Source: Nematostella vectensis (lineage: Eukaryota > Cnidaria > Anthozoa > Actiniaria > Edwardsiidae). From it: a stretch of 64,000 bases of DNA. The stretch spans positions 2,792,001 through 2,856,000 of the forward strand of contig NC_064038.1 in assembly GCF_932526225.1 (NCBI RefSeq). Direction: 5' to 3'. This document shows positions 5,887 to 20,900 of the stretch, in pieces. The position numbers were made by a program, and so were the translations under genes. Each line of letters opens with the position of its first letter. Position 1 is the first letter of the stretch. Below the pieces are notes generated by a model. The model saw only the letters and a program-made list of their open reading frames with translations. It searched no databases and was not told the DNA's origin.

Positions 5887-8800
5887 CGCCCAAATAGACC
5901 TGTATTTTTTTTCACCCTCTATCTCAGCGAGCTGTGCGTGGCGTAACCGTATTACAGGCCTGGGATCCTGGTTATTGTCCTCCCCATTAATGCGCGGGTT
6001 GGAATACCTTGCAAGAGTGTTGTACAGCATATTCGCCGGAAATATCGGTGCTTGGGGCCTTCGGGTTCTTTACAGCCTTCCGTAAAAGCCTAGTGCTGCC
6101 ATACCGATTGGGTAATCCGTATGTATGGTTTCCGTTTTGTTTTTCAGGTCGGGTTCGATCCCATGCCAATGGCATTTTTTTCTTTTTTTATTCTATTATT
6201 TTTTTTTTCGTAGAGCTTAACCCCTCTCACTCCTGCGTAGTTTTCGGAAAAATAAGAAGAAGAAAAAAACAAGAAAAAAACAAAAAAACAAAAAAAAACA
6301 GACCATCCAAACAACCGTCTGACTTTGGGGGGAGGAGTGTTGACTGGCCCTCCCCCTCGTGAATTTTTTTCCGGATCTCCGGATCAATTCCGTAATGGCA
6401 TCCATCGGAGTATGGAAATGGACCTGGAGGATACAAGCCTGGTATACATCATACATCTAGCAAAATGAGCTTGCTAGATTTACTGATGTCAACATTAGAA
6501 GGGGGAGGGACACTCTTTTCATACAGTACAATATTGCAGTTGTTACCTATTATTGAATAAGTGGGTAACATGTCTTTGTTTATCAAACAAGGTCTATTTC
6601 TGAGACAAGCAAATTCAAGGGAGAGCTGTTGAAATAACAGGGGAATGTTGAAGGAAAAACAATTATCTGATTAAAAAACTACTGTAGATTCCTTTGCACG
6701 AAGATAATAACAAACATAATTTTGATTGTTATTTAGGAGGAACGAGACGAGTTCTACAACATACTATGAAAAGTATGTATTACTCATCTAAATTATACAA
6801 GTAAAAAATTATATTTAAAAAAATACTGTAAGTAATTAGGTAAATCCTAAAACATGTATAACATGTACAACACACTAAAAACTCCATGGCTATTGACTGT
6901 TTTCTACTCACATGTTTTTACAGTATATACAATTTCATTCTGGTACATCTTGTGGTCACTGTGCCATCTTCAGGGCTACACCCAAAGCACCTGTGCACCC
7001 CATCCACCTAAGGGTGTCGGCTGCACAGGTGTTCCTGATGAAGGAGGGTAATGAGGGCAGGAAAAGGTTCTGCGACACCTTGCTTTTATGGACACCTATG
7101 ACTCCGAGTTGAGTGTGGCCCCTGTAGATGTTGACAGGTCAACCTCACAGCCACATGAAAGAAATGCCTAATATCTTATGCTTTACAGTGAGTGTTTTGC
7201 AGTCAAGTTGGTTTCTGTTAGTGGGTAAAAATTATTATAAATAATTGTAATCATGACTATGGTCACACTGTACATATAGAACTGTAAATGAATAGAAAAA
7301 AAGTATATATTTCCAGTCAAACTACAGAATTGCATGATAACCTTGAAAGTATTGAATAAAAGACTGCAAAACCAACATCTTTTGTACTAGTTGCTTAGTT
7401 GGTTGAATTGACCACGGGCAATTTTAAGCTGAATTCCTCCTTCCCCCACTCCCCCACCCCAGAAAAAAAAATAATAAAAGAAAACTAAAACTAAAACAAA
7501 ACCAACAGAGACCCCCTCCAGCTATTTTCTCTTATTTTTTTTTTACAGCTATTTAAAGGGGCAGTGCCATGGTAAGTGCTTTCAATAGCTCTCTGAACCT
7601 GACACAATGAAATTTAGTAAACTCTAATACTGACTTATGAGCTTTTGGTACATGTGGGGGACTTAAATTCAAAGAAAATGACCACAAACTGTCAATAAAC
7701 ATTGTTTCTATAAAATATTGCTTCCAATAAAATATTGCATATTATTTTAACAAGGTATTGACAGCTTTTAAAAAGGTCAACTATTTGTAGGCGATTAAAA
7801 GCCTACAATAAACACTGACATGCGCAGTACCATGACGCTGTCCCTTTAAGTCTTTCATTGCCATAACGCCCTGAGACGCCTGTAAAATATAGGCCCAACT
7901 CCAAAACGTCAAAAATGCAAACTAAACATCACCAGACCCGGATACTCATAGATTCATCCAAGGCATAGACGACCTGCAAAAGCGCATCTAAGCAATGTAA
8001 TAGAATTGACTCTTTTGTCAAAATATCAACCTTAATTGCTGACCAATTCGTAATAAAATGCTTAAACTTAGAAACATTTCTTACCAAAAAAGACACAAAA
8101 TTCCGAACTACAAATAGAGACAAGCAAACACAGATCAAGTCACCAATAGATACCTTTATTGCGCTCCGTCAGGTCCCATTTTACAGCAATCAGTCACAAT
8201 AATCAATGCTAGAACCTCCATTAGAAGCGAGTCACCATTGTTAGCCTATTTTGCATGCCTGCACTGCATCATGGGAGTCTTGGAAACACCTTGACAGACA
8301 GGCGGGCAATCTCCTCCAACAGAATCATAACAGCTTTTTTTTATAAGTCTCTTTGCCCCGAAGCCAAACAAAACATTTCCAGGTCCAAGAAACCCAGAAT
8401 AAGCCTGAAAACAATTTTCAGTCAACGGTAGCTTAGCTTAACTGGTAGTGTTGGACTTGAAATAGGGGGGGGGAGGTTTCTGTTTTCAGTCTGTTTTTCT
8501 TACAATGTTGCTCAAAAGTAACCAGGAGTGAAAGGGTTGAAGTGAAATACAGCTATACTTAGTCAGGGTAGACAGTATTGCGGATTTTTTCGATATTCTA
8601 TGCGATTTTACAAACCTCTCCCCCTTACGTCTTTCATTGCATTTCTTATTTTTTTAATGAATATTTAGGCCGGTGAATAGCTTAATAAGCTCTACAAAGA
8701 AAAATAGAATCGCCAAATCGCACTTTTTTATTTCTATTTATTTTTGTTTTTTGCATGATATTAAAAAAACGGTTCCTAAAAAAAAACGTTTTTCTTTCTT

Positions 8801-8893
8801 CGCTTGTTTGATGTCCTGTACACGATAAAAGACAATGCGCCCGTGCGTTACGATGCCACGCGCCGACATAGCGAGCCCCCATGGGACTCAAGA
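5887..8893 (+). repeat. Array unit 3
   Basis: Length 3007 bp. MITE at 7553-7849. Private variants: an extra T in the run before CCGGATCTCC near 6370, A at 7094 (GGACACC; others GGACCCC), CAGC before the T run near 8333, and T at 8882 (CCATGGG; others CCAAGGG). G run of 9 in the tRNA-like segment. Last unit carrying the TAATGAG and GACTCCG exon variants. Confidence 0.95.
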
Positions 8894-11800
8894 CGCCCAA
8901 ATAGACCTGTATTTTTTTCACCCTCTATCTCAGCGAGCTGTGCGTGGCGTAACCGTATTACAGGCCTGGGATCCTGGTTATTGTCCTCCCCATTAATGCG
9001 CGGGTTGGAATACCTTGCAAGAGTGTTGTACAGCATATTCGCCGGAAATATCGGTGCTTGGGGCCTTCGGGTTCTTTACAGCCTTCCGTAAAAGCCTAGT
9101 GCTGCCATACCGATTGGGTAATCCGTATGTATGGTTTCCGTTTTGTTTTTCAGGTCGGGTTCGATCCCATGCCAATGGCATTTTTTTCTTTTTTTATTCT
9201 ATTATTTTTTTTTCGTAGAGCTTAACCCCTCTCACTCCTGCGTAGTTTTCGGAAAAATAATAAGAAGAAAAAAACAAGAAAAAAACAAAAAAAACAAAAA
9301 AAAAAACAGACCATCCAAACAACCGTCTGACTTTGGGGGGAGGAGTGTTGACTGGCCCTCCCCCTCGTGAATTTTTCTCCGTATCTCCGGATCAATTCCG
9401 TAATGGCATCCATCGGAGTATGGAAATGGACCTGGAGGATACAAGCCTGGTATACATCATACATCTAGCAAAATGAGCTTGCTAGATTTACTGATGTCAA
9501 CATTAGAAGGGGGAGGGACACTCTTTTCATACAGTACAATATTGCAGTTGTTACCTATTATTGAATAAGTGGGTAACATGTCTTTGTTTATCAAACAAGG
9601 TCTATTTCTGAGACAAGCAAATTCAAGGGAGAGCTGTTGAAATAACAGGGGAATGTTGAAGGAAAAACAATTATCTGATTAAAAAAACTACTGTAGATTC
9701 CTTTGCACGAAGATAATAACAAACATAATTTTGATTGTTATTTAGGAGGAACGAGACGAGTTCTACAACATACTATGAAAAGTATGTATTACTCATCTAA
9801 ATTATACAAGTAAAAAATTCTATTTAAAAAAATACTGTAAGTAATTAGGTAAATCCTAAAACATGTATAACATGTACAACACACTAAAAACTCCATGGCT
9901 ATTGACTGTTTTCTACTCACATGTTTTTACAGTATATACAATTTCATTCTGGTACATCTTGTGGTCACTGTGCCATCTTCAGGGCTACACCTAAAGCACC
10001 TGTGCACCCCATCCACCTAATGGTGTCGGCTGCACAGGTGTTCCTGATGAAGGAGGGTAAGGAGGGCAGGAAAAGTTTCTGCGACACCTTGCTTTTATGG
10101 ACCCCTATGATTCCGAGTTGAGTGTGGCCCCTGTAGATGTTGACAGGTCAACCTCACAGCCACATGAAAGAAATGCCTAATATCTAATGCTTTACAGTGA
10201 GTGTTTTGCAGTCAAGTTGGTTTCTGTTAGTGGGTAAAAATTATTATAAATAATTGTAATCATGACTATGGTCACACTGTACATATAGAACTGTAAATGA
10301 ATAGAAAAAAAGTATATATTTCCAGTCAAACTACAGAATTGCATGATAACCTTGAAAGTATTGAATAAAAGACTGCAAAACCAACATCTTTTGTACTAGT
10401 TGCTTAGTTGGTTGAATTGACCACGGGCAATTTTAAGCTGAATTCCTCCTTTCCCCACTCCCCCACCCCAGAAAAAAAAATAATAAAAGAAAACTAAAAC
10501 TAAAACAAAACCAACAGAGACCCCCTCCAGCTATTTTCTCTTATTTTTTTTTACAGCTATTTAAAGGGGCAGTGCCATGGTAAGTGCTTTCAATAGCTCT
10601 CTGAACCTGACAAAAGGAAAATTAGTAAACTCTAATACTGACTTATGAGCTTTTGGTACATGTGGGGAACTTAAATTCAAAGAAAATGACCACAAACTGT
10701 CAATAAACATAGTTTCTATAAAATATTGCTTTCAATAAAATATTGCATATTATTTTAACAAGGTATTGACAGCTTTTAAAAAGGTCAACTATTTGTAGGC
10801 GATTAAAAGCCTACAATAAACACTGACATGCGCAGTACCATGACGCTGTCCCTTTAAGTCTTTCATTGCCATAACGCCCTGAGACGCCTGTAAAATATAG
10901 GCCCAACTCCAAAACGTCAAAAATGCAAACTAAACATCACCAGACCCGGATACTCATAGATTCATCCAAGGCATAGACGACCTGCAAAAGCGCATCTAAG
11001 CAATGTAATAGAATTGACTCTTTTGTCAAAATATCAACCTTAATTGCTGACCAATTCGTAATAAAATGCTTAAACTTAGAAACATTTCTTACCAAAAAAG
11101 ACACAAAATTCCGAACTACAAATAGAGACAAGCAAACACAGATCAAGTCACCAATAGATACCTTTATTGCGCTCCGTCAGGTCCCATTTTACAGCAATCA
11201 GTCACAATAATCAATGCTAGAACCTCCATTAGAAGCGAGTCACCATTGTTAGCCTATTTTGCATGCCTGCACTGCATCATGGGAGTCTTGGAAACACCTT
11301 GACAGACAGGCGGGCAATCTCCTCCAACAGAATCATAACAGTTTTTTTATAAGTCTCTTTGCCCCGAAGCCAAACAAAACATTTCCAGGTCCAAGAAACC
11401 CAGAATAAGCCTGAAAACAATTTTCAGTCAACGGTAGCTTAGCTTAACTGGTAGTGTTGGACTTGAAATAGGGGGGGAGGTTTCTGTTTTTAGTCTGTTT
11501 TTCTTACAATGTTGCTCAAAAGTAACCAGGAGTGAAAGGGTTGAAGTGAAATACAGCTATACTTAGTCAGGGTAGACAGTATTGCGGATTTTTTCGATAT
11601 TCTATGCGATTTTACAAACCTCTCCCCCTTACGTCTTTCATTGCATTTTTATTTTTTTTAATGAATATTTAGGCCGGTGAATAGCTTAATAAGCTCTACA
11701 AAGAAAAATAGAATCGCCAAATCGCACATTTTTTATTTCTATTTATTTTTGCTTTTTGCATAATATTAAAAAAACGGTTCCTAAAAAAAACGTTTTTCTT

Positions 11801-11897
11801 TCTTCGCTTGTTTGATGTCCTGTACACGATAAAAGACAATGCGCCCGTGCGTTACGATGCCACGCGCCGACATAGCGAGCCCCCAAGGGACTCAAGA
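8894..11897 (+). repeat. Array unit 4
   Basis: Length 3004 bp. MITE at 10561-10857. Shares with unit 5 alone several changes: ACACCTAAAG, T at 10021 (CTAATGGTG) in the possible exon, GACAAAAGGAAA inside the MITE, and GGGGAACTT. Private: T at 9382 (CTCCGTATC). A G run of 7 is present. Last unit with CCTAGTGCTG in the CpG block; from unit 5 onward the reading is CCTTGTGCTG. Confidence 0.95.
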
Positions 11898-14890
11898 CGC
11901 CCAAATAGACCTGTATTTTTTTTTCACCCTCTATCTCAGCGAGCTGTAAGTGGCGTAACCGTATTACAGGCCTGGGATCCTGGTTATTGTCCTCCCCATT
12001 AATGCGCGGGTTGGAATACCTTGCAAGAGTGTTGTACAGCATATTCGCCGGAAATATCGGTGCTTGGGGCCTGCGGGTTCTTTACAGCCTTCCGTAAAAG
12101 CCTTGTGCTGCCATACCGATTGGGTAATCCGTATGTATGGTTTCCGTTTTGTTTTTCAGGTCGGGTTCGATCCCATGCCAATGGCATTTTTTTCTTTTTT
12201 TTTTTTCTATTAATTTTTTTTTCGTAGAGCTTAACCCCTCTCACTCCTGCGTAGTTTTCGGAAAAATAAGAAGAAAAAAAAAAACAAGAAAAAAAAAAAA
12301 CAGACCATCCAAACAACCGTCTGACTTTGGGGGGAGGAGTGTTGACTGGCCCTCCCCCTCGTGAATTTTTCTCCGGATCTCCGGATGAATTCCGTAATGG
12401 CATCCATCGGAGTATGGAAATGGACCTGGAGGATACAAGCCTGGTATACATCATACATCTAGCAAAATGAGCTTGCTAGATTTACTGATGTCAACATTAG
12501 AAGGGGGAGGGACACTCTTTTCATACAGTACAATATTGCAGTTGTTACCTATTATTGAATAAGTGGGTAACATGTCTTTGTTTATCAAACAAGGTCTATT
12601 TCTGAGACAAGCAAATTCAAGGGAGAGCTGTTGAAATAACAGGGGAATGTTGAAGGAAAAACAATTATCTGATTAAAAAACTACTGTAGATTCCTTTGCA
12701 CGAAGATAATAACAAACATAATTTTGATTGTTATTTAGGAGGAACGAGACGAGTTCTACAACATACTATGAAAAGTATGTATTACTCATCTAAATTATAC
12801 AAGTAAAAAATTCTATTTAAAAAAATACTGTAAGTAATTAGGTAAATCCTAAAACATGTATAACATGTACAACACACTAAAAACTCCATGGCTATTGACT
12901 GTTTTCTACTCACATGTTTTTACAGTATATACAATTTCATTCTGGTACATCTTGTGGTCACTGTGCCATCTTCAGGGCTACACCTAAAGCACCTGTGCAC
13001 CCCATCCACCTAATGGTGTCGGCTGCACAGGTGTTCCTGATGAAGGAGGGTAAGGAGGGCAGGAAAAGTTTCTGCGACACCTTGCTTTTATGGACCCCTA
13101 TGATTCCGAGTTGAGTGTGGCCCCTGTAGATGTTGACAGGTCAACCTCACAGCCACATGAAAGAAATGCCTAATATCTAATGCTTTACAGTGAGTGTTTT
13201 GCAGTCAAGTTGGTTTCTGTTAGTGGGTAAAAATTATTATAAATAATTGTAATCATGACTATGGTCACACTGTACATATAGAACTGTAAATGAATAGAAA
13301 AAAAGTATATATTTCCAGTCAAACTACAGAATTGCATGATAACCTTGAAAGTATTGAATAAAAGACTGCAAAACCAACATCTTTTGTACTAGTTGCTTAG
13401 TTGGTTGAATTGACCACGGGCAATTTTAAGCTGAATTCCTCCTTTCCCCACTCCCCCACCCCAGAAAAAAAAATAATAAAAGAAAACTAAAACTAAAACA
13501 AAACCAACAGAGACCCCCTCCAGCTATTTTCTCTTATTTTTTTTTACAGCTATTTAAAGGGGCAGTGCCATGGTAAGTGCTTTCAATAGCTCTCTGAACC
13601 TGACAAAAGGAAAATTAGTAAACTCTAATACTGACTTATGAGCTTTTGGTACATGTGGGGAACTTAAATTCAAAGAAAATGACCACAAACTGTCAATAAA
13701 CATAGTTTCTATAAAATATTGCTTTCAATAAAATATTGCATATTATTTTAACAAGGTATTGACAGCTTTTAAAAAGGTCAACTATTTGTAGGCGATTAAA
13801 AGCCTACAATAAACACTGACATGCGCAGTACCATGACGCTGTCCCTTTAAGTCTTTCATTGCCATAACGCCCTGAGACGCCTGTAAAATATAGGCCCAAC
13901 TCCAAAACGTCAAAAATGCAAACTAAACATCACCAGACCCGGATACTCATAGATTCATCCAAGGCATAGACGACCTGCAAAAGCGCATCTAAGCAATGTA
14001 ATAGAATTGACTCTTTTGTCAAAATATCAACCTTAATTGCTGACCAATTCGTAATAAAATGCTTAAACTTAGAAACATTTCTTACCAAAAAAGACACAAA
14101 ATTCCGAACTACAAATAGAGACAAGCAAACACAGATCAAGTCACCAATAGATACCTTTATTGCGCTCCGTCAGGTCCCATTTTACAGCAATCAGTCACAA
14201 TAATCAATGCTAGAACCTCCATTAGAAGCGAGTCACCATTGTTAGCCTATTTTGCATGCCTGCACTGCATCATGGGAGTCTTGGAAACACCTTGACAGAC
14301 AGGCGGGCAATCTCCTCCAACAGAATCATAACAGTTTTTTTATAAGTCTCTTTGCCCCGAAGCCAAACAAAACATTTCCAGGTCCAAGAAACCCAGAATA
14401 AGCCTGAAAACAATTTTCAGTCAACGGTAGCTTAGCTTAACTGGTAGTGTTGGACTTGAAATAGGGGGGGAGGTTTCTGTTTTCAGTCTGTTTTTCTTAC
14501 AATGTTGCTCAAAAGTAACCAGGAGTGAAAGGGTTGAAGTGAAATACAGCTATACTTAGTCAGGGTAGACAGTATTGCGGATTTTTTCGATATTCTATGC
14601 GATTTTACAAACCTCTCCCCCTTACGTCTTTCATTGCATTTTTATTTTTTTTAATGAATATTTAGGCCGGTGAATAGCTTAATCAGCTCTACAAAGAAAA
14701 ATAGAATCGCCAAATCGCACATTTTTTATTTCTATTTATTTTTGCTTTTTGCATAATATTAAAAAAACGGTTCCTAAAAAAAACGTTTTTCTTTCTTAGC
14801 TTGTTTGATGTCCTGTACACGATAAAAGACAATGCGCCCGTGCGTTACGATGCCACGCGCCGACATAGCGAGCCCCCAAGGGACTCAAGA
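11898..14890 (+). repeat. Array unit 5
   Basis: Length 2993 bp. MITE at 13554-13850. Nearly the same as unit 4 across the exon-like region and MITE. GAGCTGTAAGTGG near 11941 is shared with the start of unit 6, and GCCTGCGGG near 12070 is shared with unit 8. Private: G at 12387, which creates GAATTC; AATCAGCTC near 14682; TTCTTAGC near 14793. Confidence 0.95.
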
Positions 14891-17800
14891 CGCCCAAATA
14901 GACCTGTATTTTTTTTCACCCTCTATCTCAGCGAGCTGTAAGTGGCGTAACCGTATTACAGGCCTGGGATCCTGGTTATTGTCCTCCCCATTAATGCGCG
15001 GGTTGGAATACCTTGCAAGAGTGTTGTACAGCATATTCGCCGGAAATATCGGTGCTTGGGGCCTTCGGGTTCTTTACAGCCTTCCGTAAAAGCCTTGTGC
15101 TGCCATACCGATTGGGTAATCCGTATGTATGGTTTCCGTTTTGTTTTTCAGGTCGGGTTCGATCCCATGCCAATGGCATTTTTTTCTTTTTTTTTTTTCT
15201 ATTAATTTTTTTTTCGTAGAGCTTAACCCCTCTCACTCCTGCGTAGTTTTCGGAAAAATAAGAAAAAAAAAACAAGAAAAAAAAAAAAACAGACCATCCA
15301 AACAACCGTCTGACTTTGGGGGGGAGGAGTGTTGACTGGCCCTCCCCCTCGTGAATTTTTCTCCGGATCTCCGGATCAATTCCGTAATGGCATCCATCGG
15401 AGTATGGAAATGGACCTGGAGGATACAAGCCTGGTATACATCATACATCTAGCAAAATGAGCTTGCTAGATTTACTGATGTCAACATTAGAAGGGGGAGG
15501 GACACTCTTTTCATACAGTACAATATTGCAGTTGTTACCTATTATTGAATAAGTGGGTAACATGTCTTTGTTTATCAAACAAGGTCTATTTCTGAGACAA
15601 GCAAATTCAAGGGAGAGCTGTTGAAATAACAGGGGAATGTTGAAGGAAAAACAATTATCTGATTAAAAAACTACTGTAGATTCCTTTGCTCGAAGATAAT
15701 AACAAACATAATTTTGATTGTTACTTAGGAGGAACGAGACGAGTTCTACAACATACTATGAAAAGTATGTATTACTCATCTAAATTATACAAGTAAAAAA
15801 ATTATATTTAAAAATTATATTTAAAAAAATACTGTAAGTAATTAGGTAAATCCTAAAACATGTATAACATGTACAACACACTAAAAACTCCATGGCTATT
15901 GACTGTTTTCTACTCACATGTTTTTACAGTATATACAATTTCATTCTGGTACATCTTGTGGTCACTGTGCCATCTTCAGGGCTACACCCAAAGCACCTGT
16001 GCACCCCATCCACCTAAGGGTGTCGGCTGCACAGGTGTTCCTGATGAAGGAGGGTACGGAGGGCAGGAAAAGGTTCTGTGACACCTTGCTTGTATGGACC
16101 CCTATGATTCCGAGTTGAGTGTGGCCCCTGTAGATGTTGACAGGTCAACCTCACAGCCACATGAAAGAAATGCCTAATATCTTATGCTTTACAGTGAGTG
16201 TTTTGCAGTCAAGTTGGTTTCTGTTAGTGGGTAAAAATTATTATAAATAATTGTAATCATGACTATGGTCACACTGTACATATAGAACTGTAAATGAATA
16301 GAAAAAAAGTATATATTTCCAGTCAAACTACAGAATTGCATGATAACCTTGAAAGTATTGAATAAAAGACTGCAAAACCAACATCTTTTGTACTAGTTGC
16401 TTAGTTGGTTGAATTGACCACGGGCAATTTTAAGCTGAATTCCTCCTTTCCCCACTCCCCCACCCCAGAAAAAAAAATAATAAAAGAAAACTAAAACTAA
16501 AACAAAACCAACAGAGATCCCCTCCAGCTATTTTCTCTTATTTATTTACAGCTATTTAAAGGGGCAGTGCCATGGTAAGTGCTTTCAATAGCTCTCTGAA
16601 CCTGACACAATGAAATTTAGTAAACTCTAATACTGACTTATGAGCTTTTGGTACATGTGGGGGACTTAAATTCAAAGAAAATGACCACAAACTGTCAATA
16701 AACATAGTTTCTATAAAATATTGCTCTCAATAAAATATTGCATATTATTTTAACAAGGTATTGACAGCTTTTAAAAAGGTCAACTATTTGTAGGCGATTA
16801 AAAGCCTACAATAAACACTGACATGCGCAGTACCATGACGCTGTCCCTTTAAGTCTTTCATTGCCATAACGCCCTGAGACGCCTGTAAAATATAGGCCCA
16901 ACTCCAAAACGTCAAAAATGCAAACTAAACATCACCAGACCCGGATACTCATAGATTCATCCAAGGCATAGACGACCTGCAAAAGCGCATCTAAGCAATG
17001 TAATAGAATTGACTCTTTTGTCAAAATATCAACCTTAATTGCTGACCAATTCGTAATAAAATGCTTAAACTTAGAAACATTTCTTACCAAAAAAGACACA
17101 AAATTCCGAACTACAAATAGAGACAAGCAAACACAGATCAAGTCACCAATAGATACCTTTATTGCGCTCCGTCAGGTCCCATTTTACAGCAATCAGTCAC
17201 AATAATCAATGCTAGAACCTCCATTAGAAGCGAGTCACCATTGTTAGCCTATTTTGCATGCCTGCACTGCATCATGGGAGTCTTGGAAACACCTTGACAG
17301 ACAGGCGGGCAATCTCCTCCAACAGAATCATAACAGTTTTTTTATAAGTCTCTTTGCCCCGAAGCCAAACAAAACATTTCCAGGTCCAAGAAACCCAGAA
17401 TAAGCCTGAAAACAATTTTCAGTCAACGGTAGCTTAGCTTAACTGGTAGTGTTGGACTTGAAATAGGGGGGGAGGTTTCTGTTTTCAGTCTGTTTTTCTT
17501 ACAATGTTGCTCAAAAGTAACCAGGAGTGAAAGTGTTGAAGTGAAATACAGCTATACTTAGTCAGGGTAGACAGTATTGCGGATTTTTTCGATATTCTAT
17601 GCGATTTTACAAACCTCTCCCCCTTACGTCTTTCATTTCATTTTTTATTTTTTTTTAATGAATATTTAGGCCGGTGAATAGCTTAATAAGCTCTACAAAG
17701 AAAAATAGAATCGCTAAATCGCACTTTTTTATTTCTATTTATTTTTGCTTTTTGCATGATATTAAAAAAACGGTTCCTAACAAAAACGTTTTTCTTTCTT

Positions 17801-17893
17801 CGCTTGTTTGATGTCCTGTACACGATAAAAGACAATGCGCCCGTGCGTTACGATGCCAAGCGCTGACATAGCGAGCCCCCAAGGGACTCAAGA
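14891..17893 (+). repeat. Array unit 6
   Basis: Length 3003 bp. MITE at 16556-16852. Shares with unit 7 a 13-bp tandem duplication of an AAAATTATATTT motif (about 15797-15822), TTGCTCGAAG, C at 16057 (GGTACGG) and CTGTGACACC in the possible exon, and a shortened pyrimidine tract (TTATTTATTTACAG) before the MITE. Private: GTTACTTAGG near 15721, TTTCATTTC near 17633 and GCCAAGCGCTG near 17856. Confidence 0.95.
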
Positions 17894-20800
17894 CGCCCAA
17901 ATAGACCTGTATTTTTTTCACCCTCTATCTCAGCGAGCTGTGCGTGGCGTAACCGTATTACAGGCCTGGGATCCTGGTTATTGTCCTCCCCATTAATGCG
18001 CGGGTTGGAATACCTTGCAAGAGTGTTGTACAGCATATTCGCCGGAAATATCGGTGCTTGGGGCCTTCGGGTTCTTTACAGCCTTCCGTAAAAGCCTTGT
18101 GCTGCCATACCGATTGGGTAATCCGTATGTATGGTTTCCGTTTTGTTTTTCAGGTCGGGTTCGATCCCATGCCAATGGCATTTTTTTCTTTTTTTTTTCT
18201 ATTAATTATTTTTTTCGTAGAGCTTAACCCCTATCACTCCTGCGTAGTTTTCGGAAAAATAAGAAGAAAAAAAAAACAAGAAAAAAAAAACAAAAAAAAC
18301 AGACCATCCAAACAACCGTCTGACTTTGGGGGGAGGAGTGTTGACTGGCCCTCCCCCTCGTGAATTTTTCTCCGGATCTCCGGATCTATTCCGTAATGGC
18401 ATCCATCGGATTATGGAAATGGACCTGGAGGATACAAGCCTGGTATACATCATACATCTAGCAAAATGAGCTTGCTAGATTTACTGATGTCAACATTAGA
18501 AGGGGGAGGGACACTCTTTTCATACAGTACAATATTGCAGTTGTTACCTATTATTGAATAAGTGGGTAACATGTCTTTGTTTATCAAACAAGGTCTATTT
18601 CTGAGACAAGCAAATTCAAGGGAGAGCTGTTGAAATAACAGGGGAATGTTGAAGGAAAAACAATTATCTGATTAAAAAACTACTGTAGATTCCTTTGCTC
18701 GAAGATAATAACAAACATAATTTTGATTGTTATTTAGGAGGAACGAGACGAGTTCTACAACATACTATGAAAAGTATGTATTACTCATCTAAATTATACA
18801 AGTAAAAAAATTATATTTAAAAATTATATTTAAAAAAATACTGTAAGTAATTAGGTAAATCCTAAAACATGTATAACATGTACAACACACTAAAAACTCC
18901 ATGGCTATTGACTGTTTTCTACTCACATGTTTTTACAGTATATACAATTTCATTCTGGTACATCTTGTGGTCACTGTGCCATCTTCAGGGCTACACCCAA
19001 AGCACCTGTGCACCCCATCCACCTAAGGGTGTCGGCTGCACAGGTGTTCCTGATGAAGGAGGGTACGGAGGGCAGGAAAAGGTTCTGTGACACCTTGCTT
19101 GTATGGACCCCTATGATTCCGAGTTGAGTGTGGCCCCTGTAGATGTTGACAGGTCAACCTCACAGCCACATGAAAGAAATGCCTAATATCTTATGCTTTA
19201 CAGTGAGTGTTTTGCAGTCAAGTTGGTTTCTGTTAGTGGGTAAAAATTATTATAAATAATTGTAATCATGACTATGGTCACACTGTACATATAGAACTGT
19301 AAATGAATAGAAAAAAAGTATATATTTCCAGTCAAACTACAGAATTGCATGATAACCTTGAAAGTATTGAATAAAAGACTGCAAAACCAACATCTTTTGT
19401 ACTAGTTGCTTAGTTGGTTGAATTGACCACGGGCAATTTTAAGCTGAATTCCTCCTTCCCCCACTCCCCCACCCCAGAAAAAAAAATAATAAAAGAAAAC
19501 TAAAACTAAAACAAAACCAACAGAGATCCCCTCCAGCTATTTTCTCTTATTTATTTACAGCTATTTAAAGGGGCAGTGCCATGGTAAGTGCTTTCAATAG
19601 CTCTCTGAACCTGACACAATGAAATTTAGTAAACTCTAATACTGACTTATGAGCTTTTGGTACATGTGGGGGACTTAAATTCAAAGAAAATGACCACAAA
19701 CTGTCAATAAACATAGTTTCTATAAAATATTGCTCTCAATAAAATATTGCATATTATTTTAACAAGGTATTGACAGCTTTTAAAAAGGTCAACTATTTGT
19801 AGGCGATTAAAAGCCTACAATAAACACTGACATGCGCAGTACCATGACGCTGTCCCTTTAAGTCTTTCATTGCCATAACGCCCTGAGACGCCTGTAAAAT
19901 ATAGGCCCAACTCCAAAACGTCAAAAATGCAAACTAAACATCACCAGACCCGGATACTCATAGATTCATCCAAGGCATAGACGACCTGCAAAAGCGCATC
20001 TAAGCAATGTAATAGAATTGACTCTTTTGTCAAAATATCAACCTTAATTGCTGACCAATTCGTAATAAAATGCTTAAACTTAGAAACATTTCTTACCAAA
20101 AAAGACACAAAATTCCGAACTACAAATAGAGACAAGCAAACACAGATCAAGTCACCAATAGATACCTTTATTGCGCTCCGTCAGGTCCCATTTTACAGCA
20201 ATCAGTCACAATAATCAATGCTAGAACCTCCATTAGAAGCGAGTCACCATTGTTAGCCTATTTTGCATGCCTGCACTGCATCATGGGAGTCTTGGAAACA
20301 CCTTGACAGACAGGCGGGCAATCTCCTCCAACAGAATCATAACAGTTTTTTTATAAGTCTCTTTGCCCCGAAGCCAAACAAAACATTTCCAGGTCCAAGA
20401 AACCCAGAATAAGCCTGAAAACAATTTTCAGTCAACGGTAGCTTAGCTTAACTGGTAGTGTTGGACTTGAAATAGGGGGGGAGGTTTCTGTTTTCAGTCT
20501 GTTTTTCTTACAATGTTGCTCAAAAGTAACCAGGAGTGAAAGGGTTGAAGTGAAATACAGCTATACTTAGTCAGGGTAGACAGTATTGCGGATTTTTTCG
20601 ATATTCTATGCGATTTTACAAACCTCTCCCCCTTACGTCTTTCATTGCATTTTTTATTTTTTCAATGAATATTTAGGCCGGTGAATAGCTTAATAAGCTC
20701 TACAAAGAAAAATAGAATCGCCAAATCGCACTTTTTTTATTTCTATTTATTTTTGCTTTTTGCATGATATTAAAAAAACGGTTCCTAAAAAAACGTTTTT

Positions 20801-20900
20801 CTTTCTTCGCTTGTTTGATGTCCTGTACACGATAAAAGACAATGCGCCCGTGCGTTACGATGCCACGCGCCGACATAGCGAGCCCCCAAGGGACCCAAGA
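17894..20900 (+). repeat. Array unit 7
   Basis: Length 3007 bp. MITE at 19565-19861. Carries the same 13-bp duplication (about 18806-18832) and exon changes as unit 6, so the two units descend from one recent duplication. Private: A at 18233 (CCTATCACT), CGGATCTATTCC near 18381, ATCGGATTATGG near 18407 and GGGACCCAAG near 20890. Confidence 0.95.
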
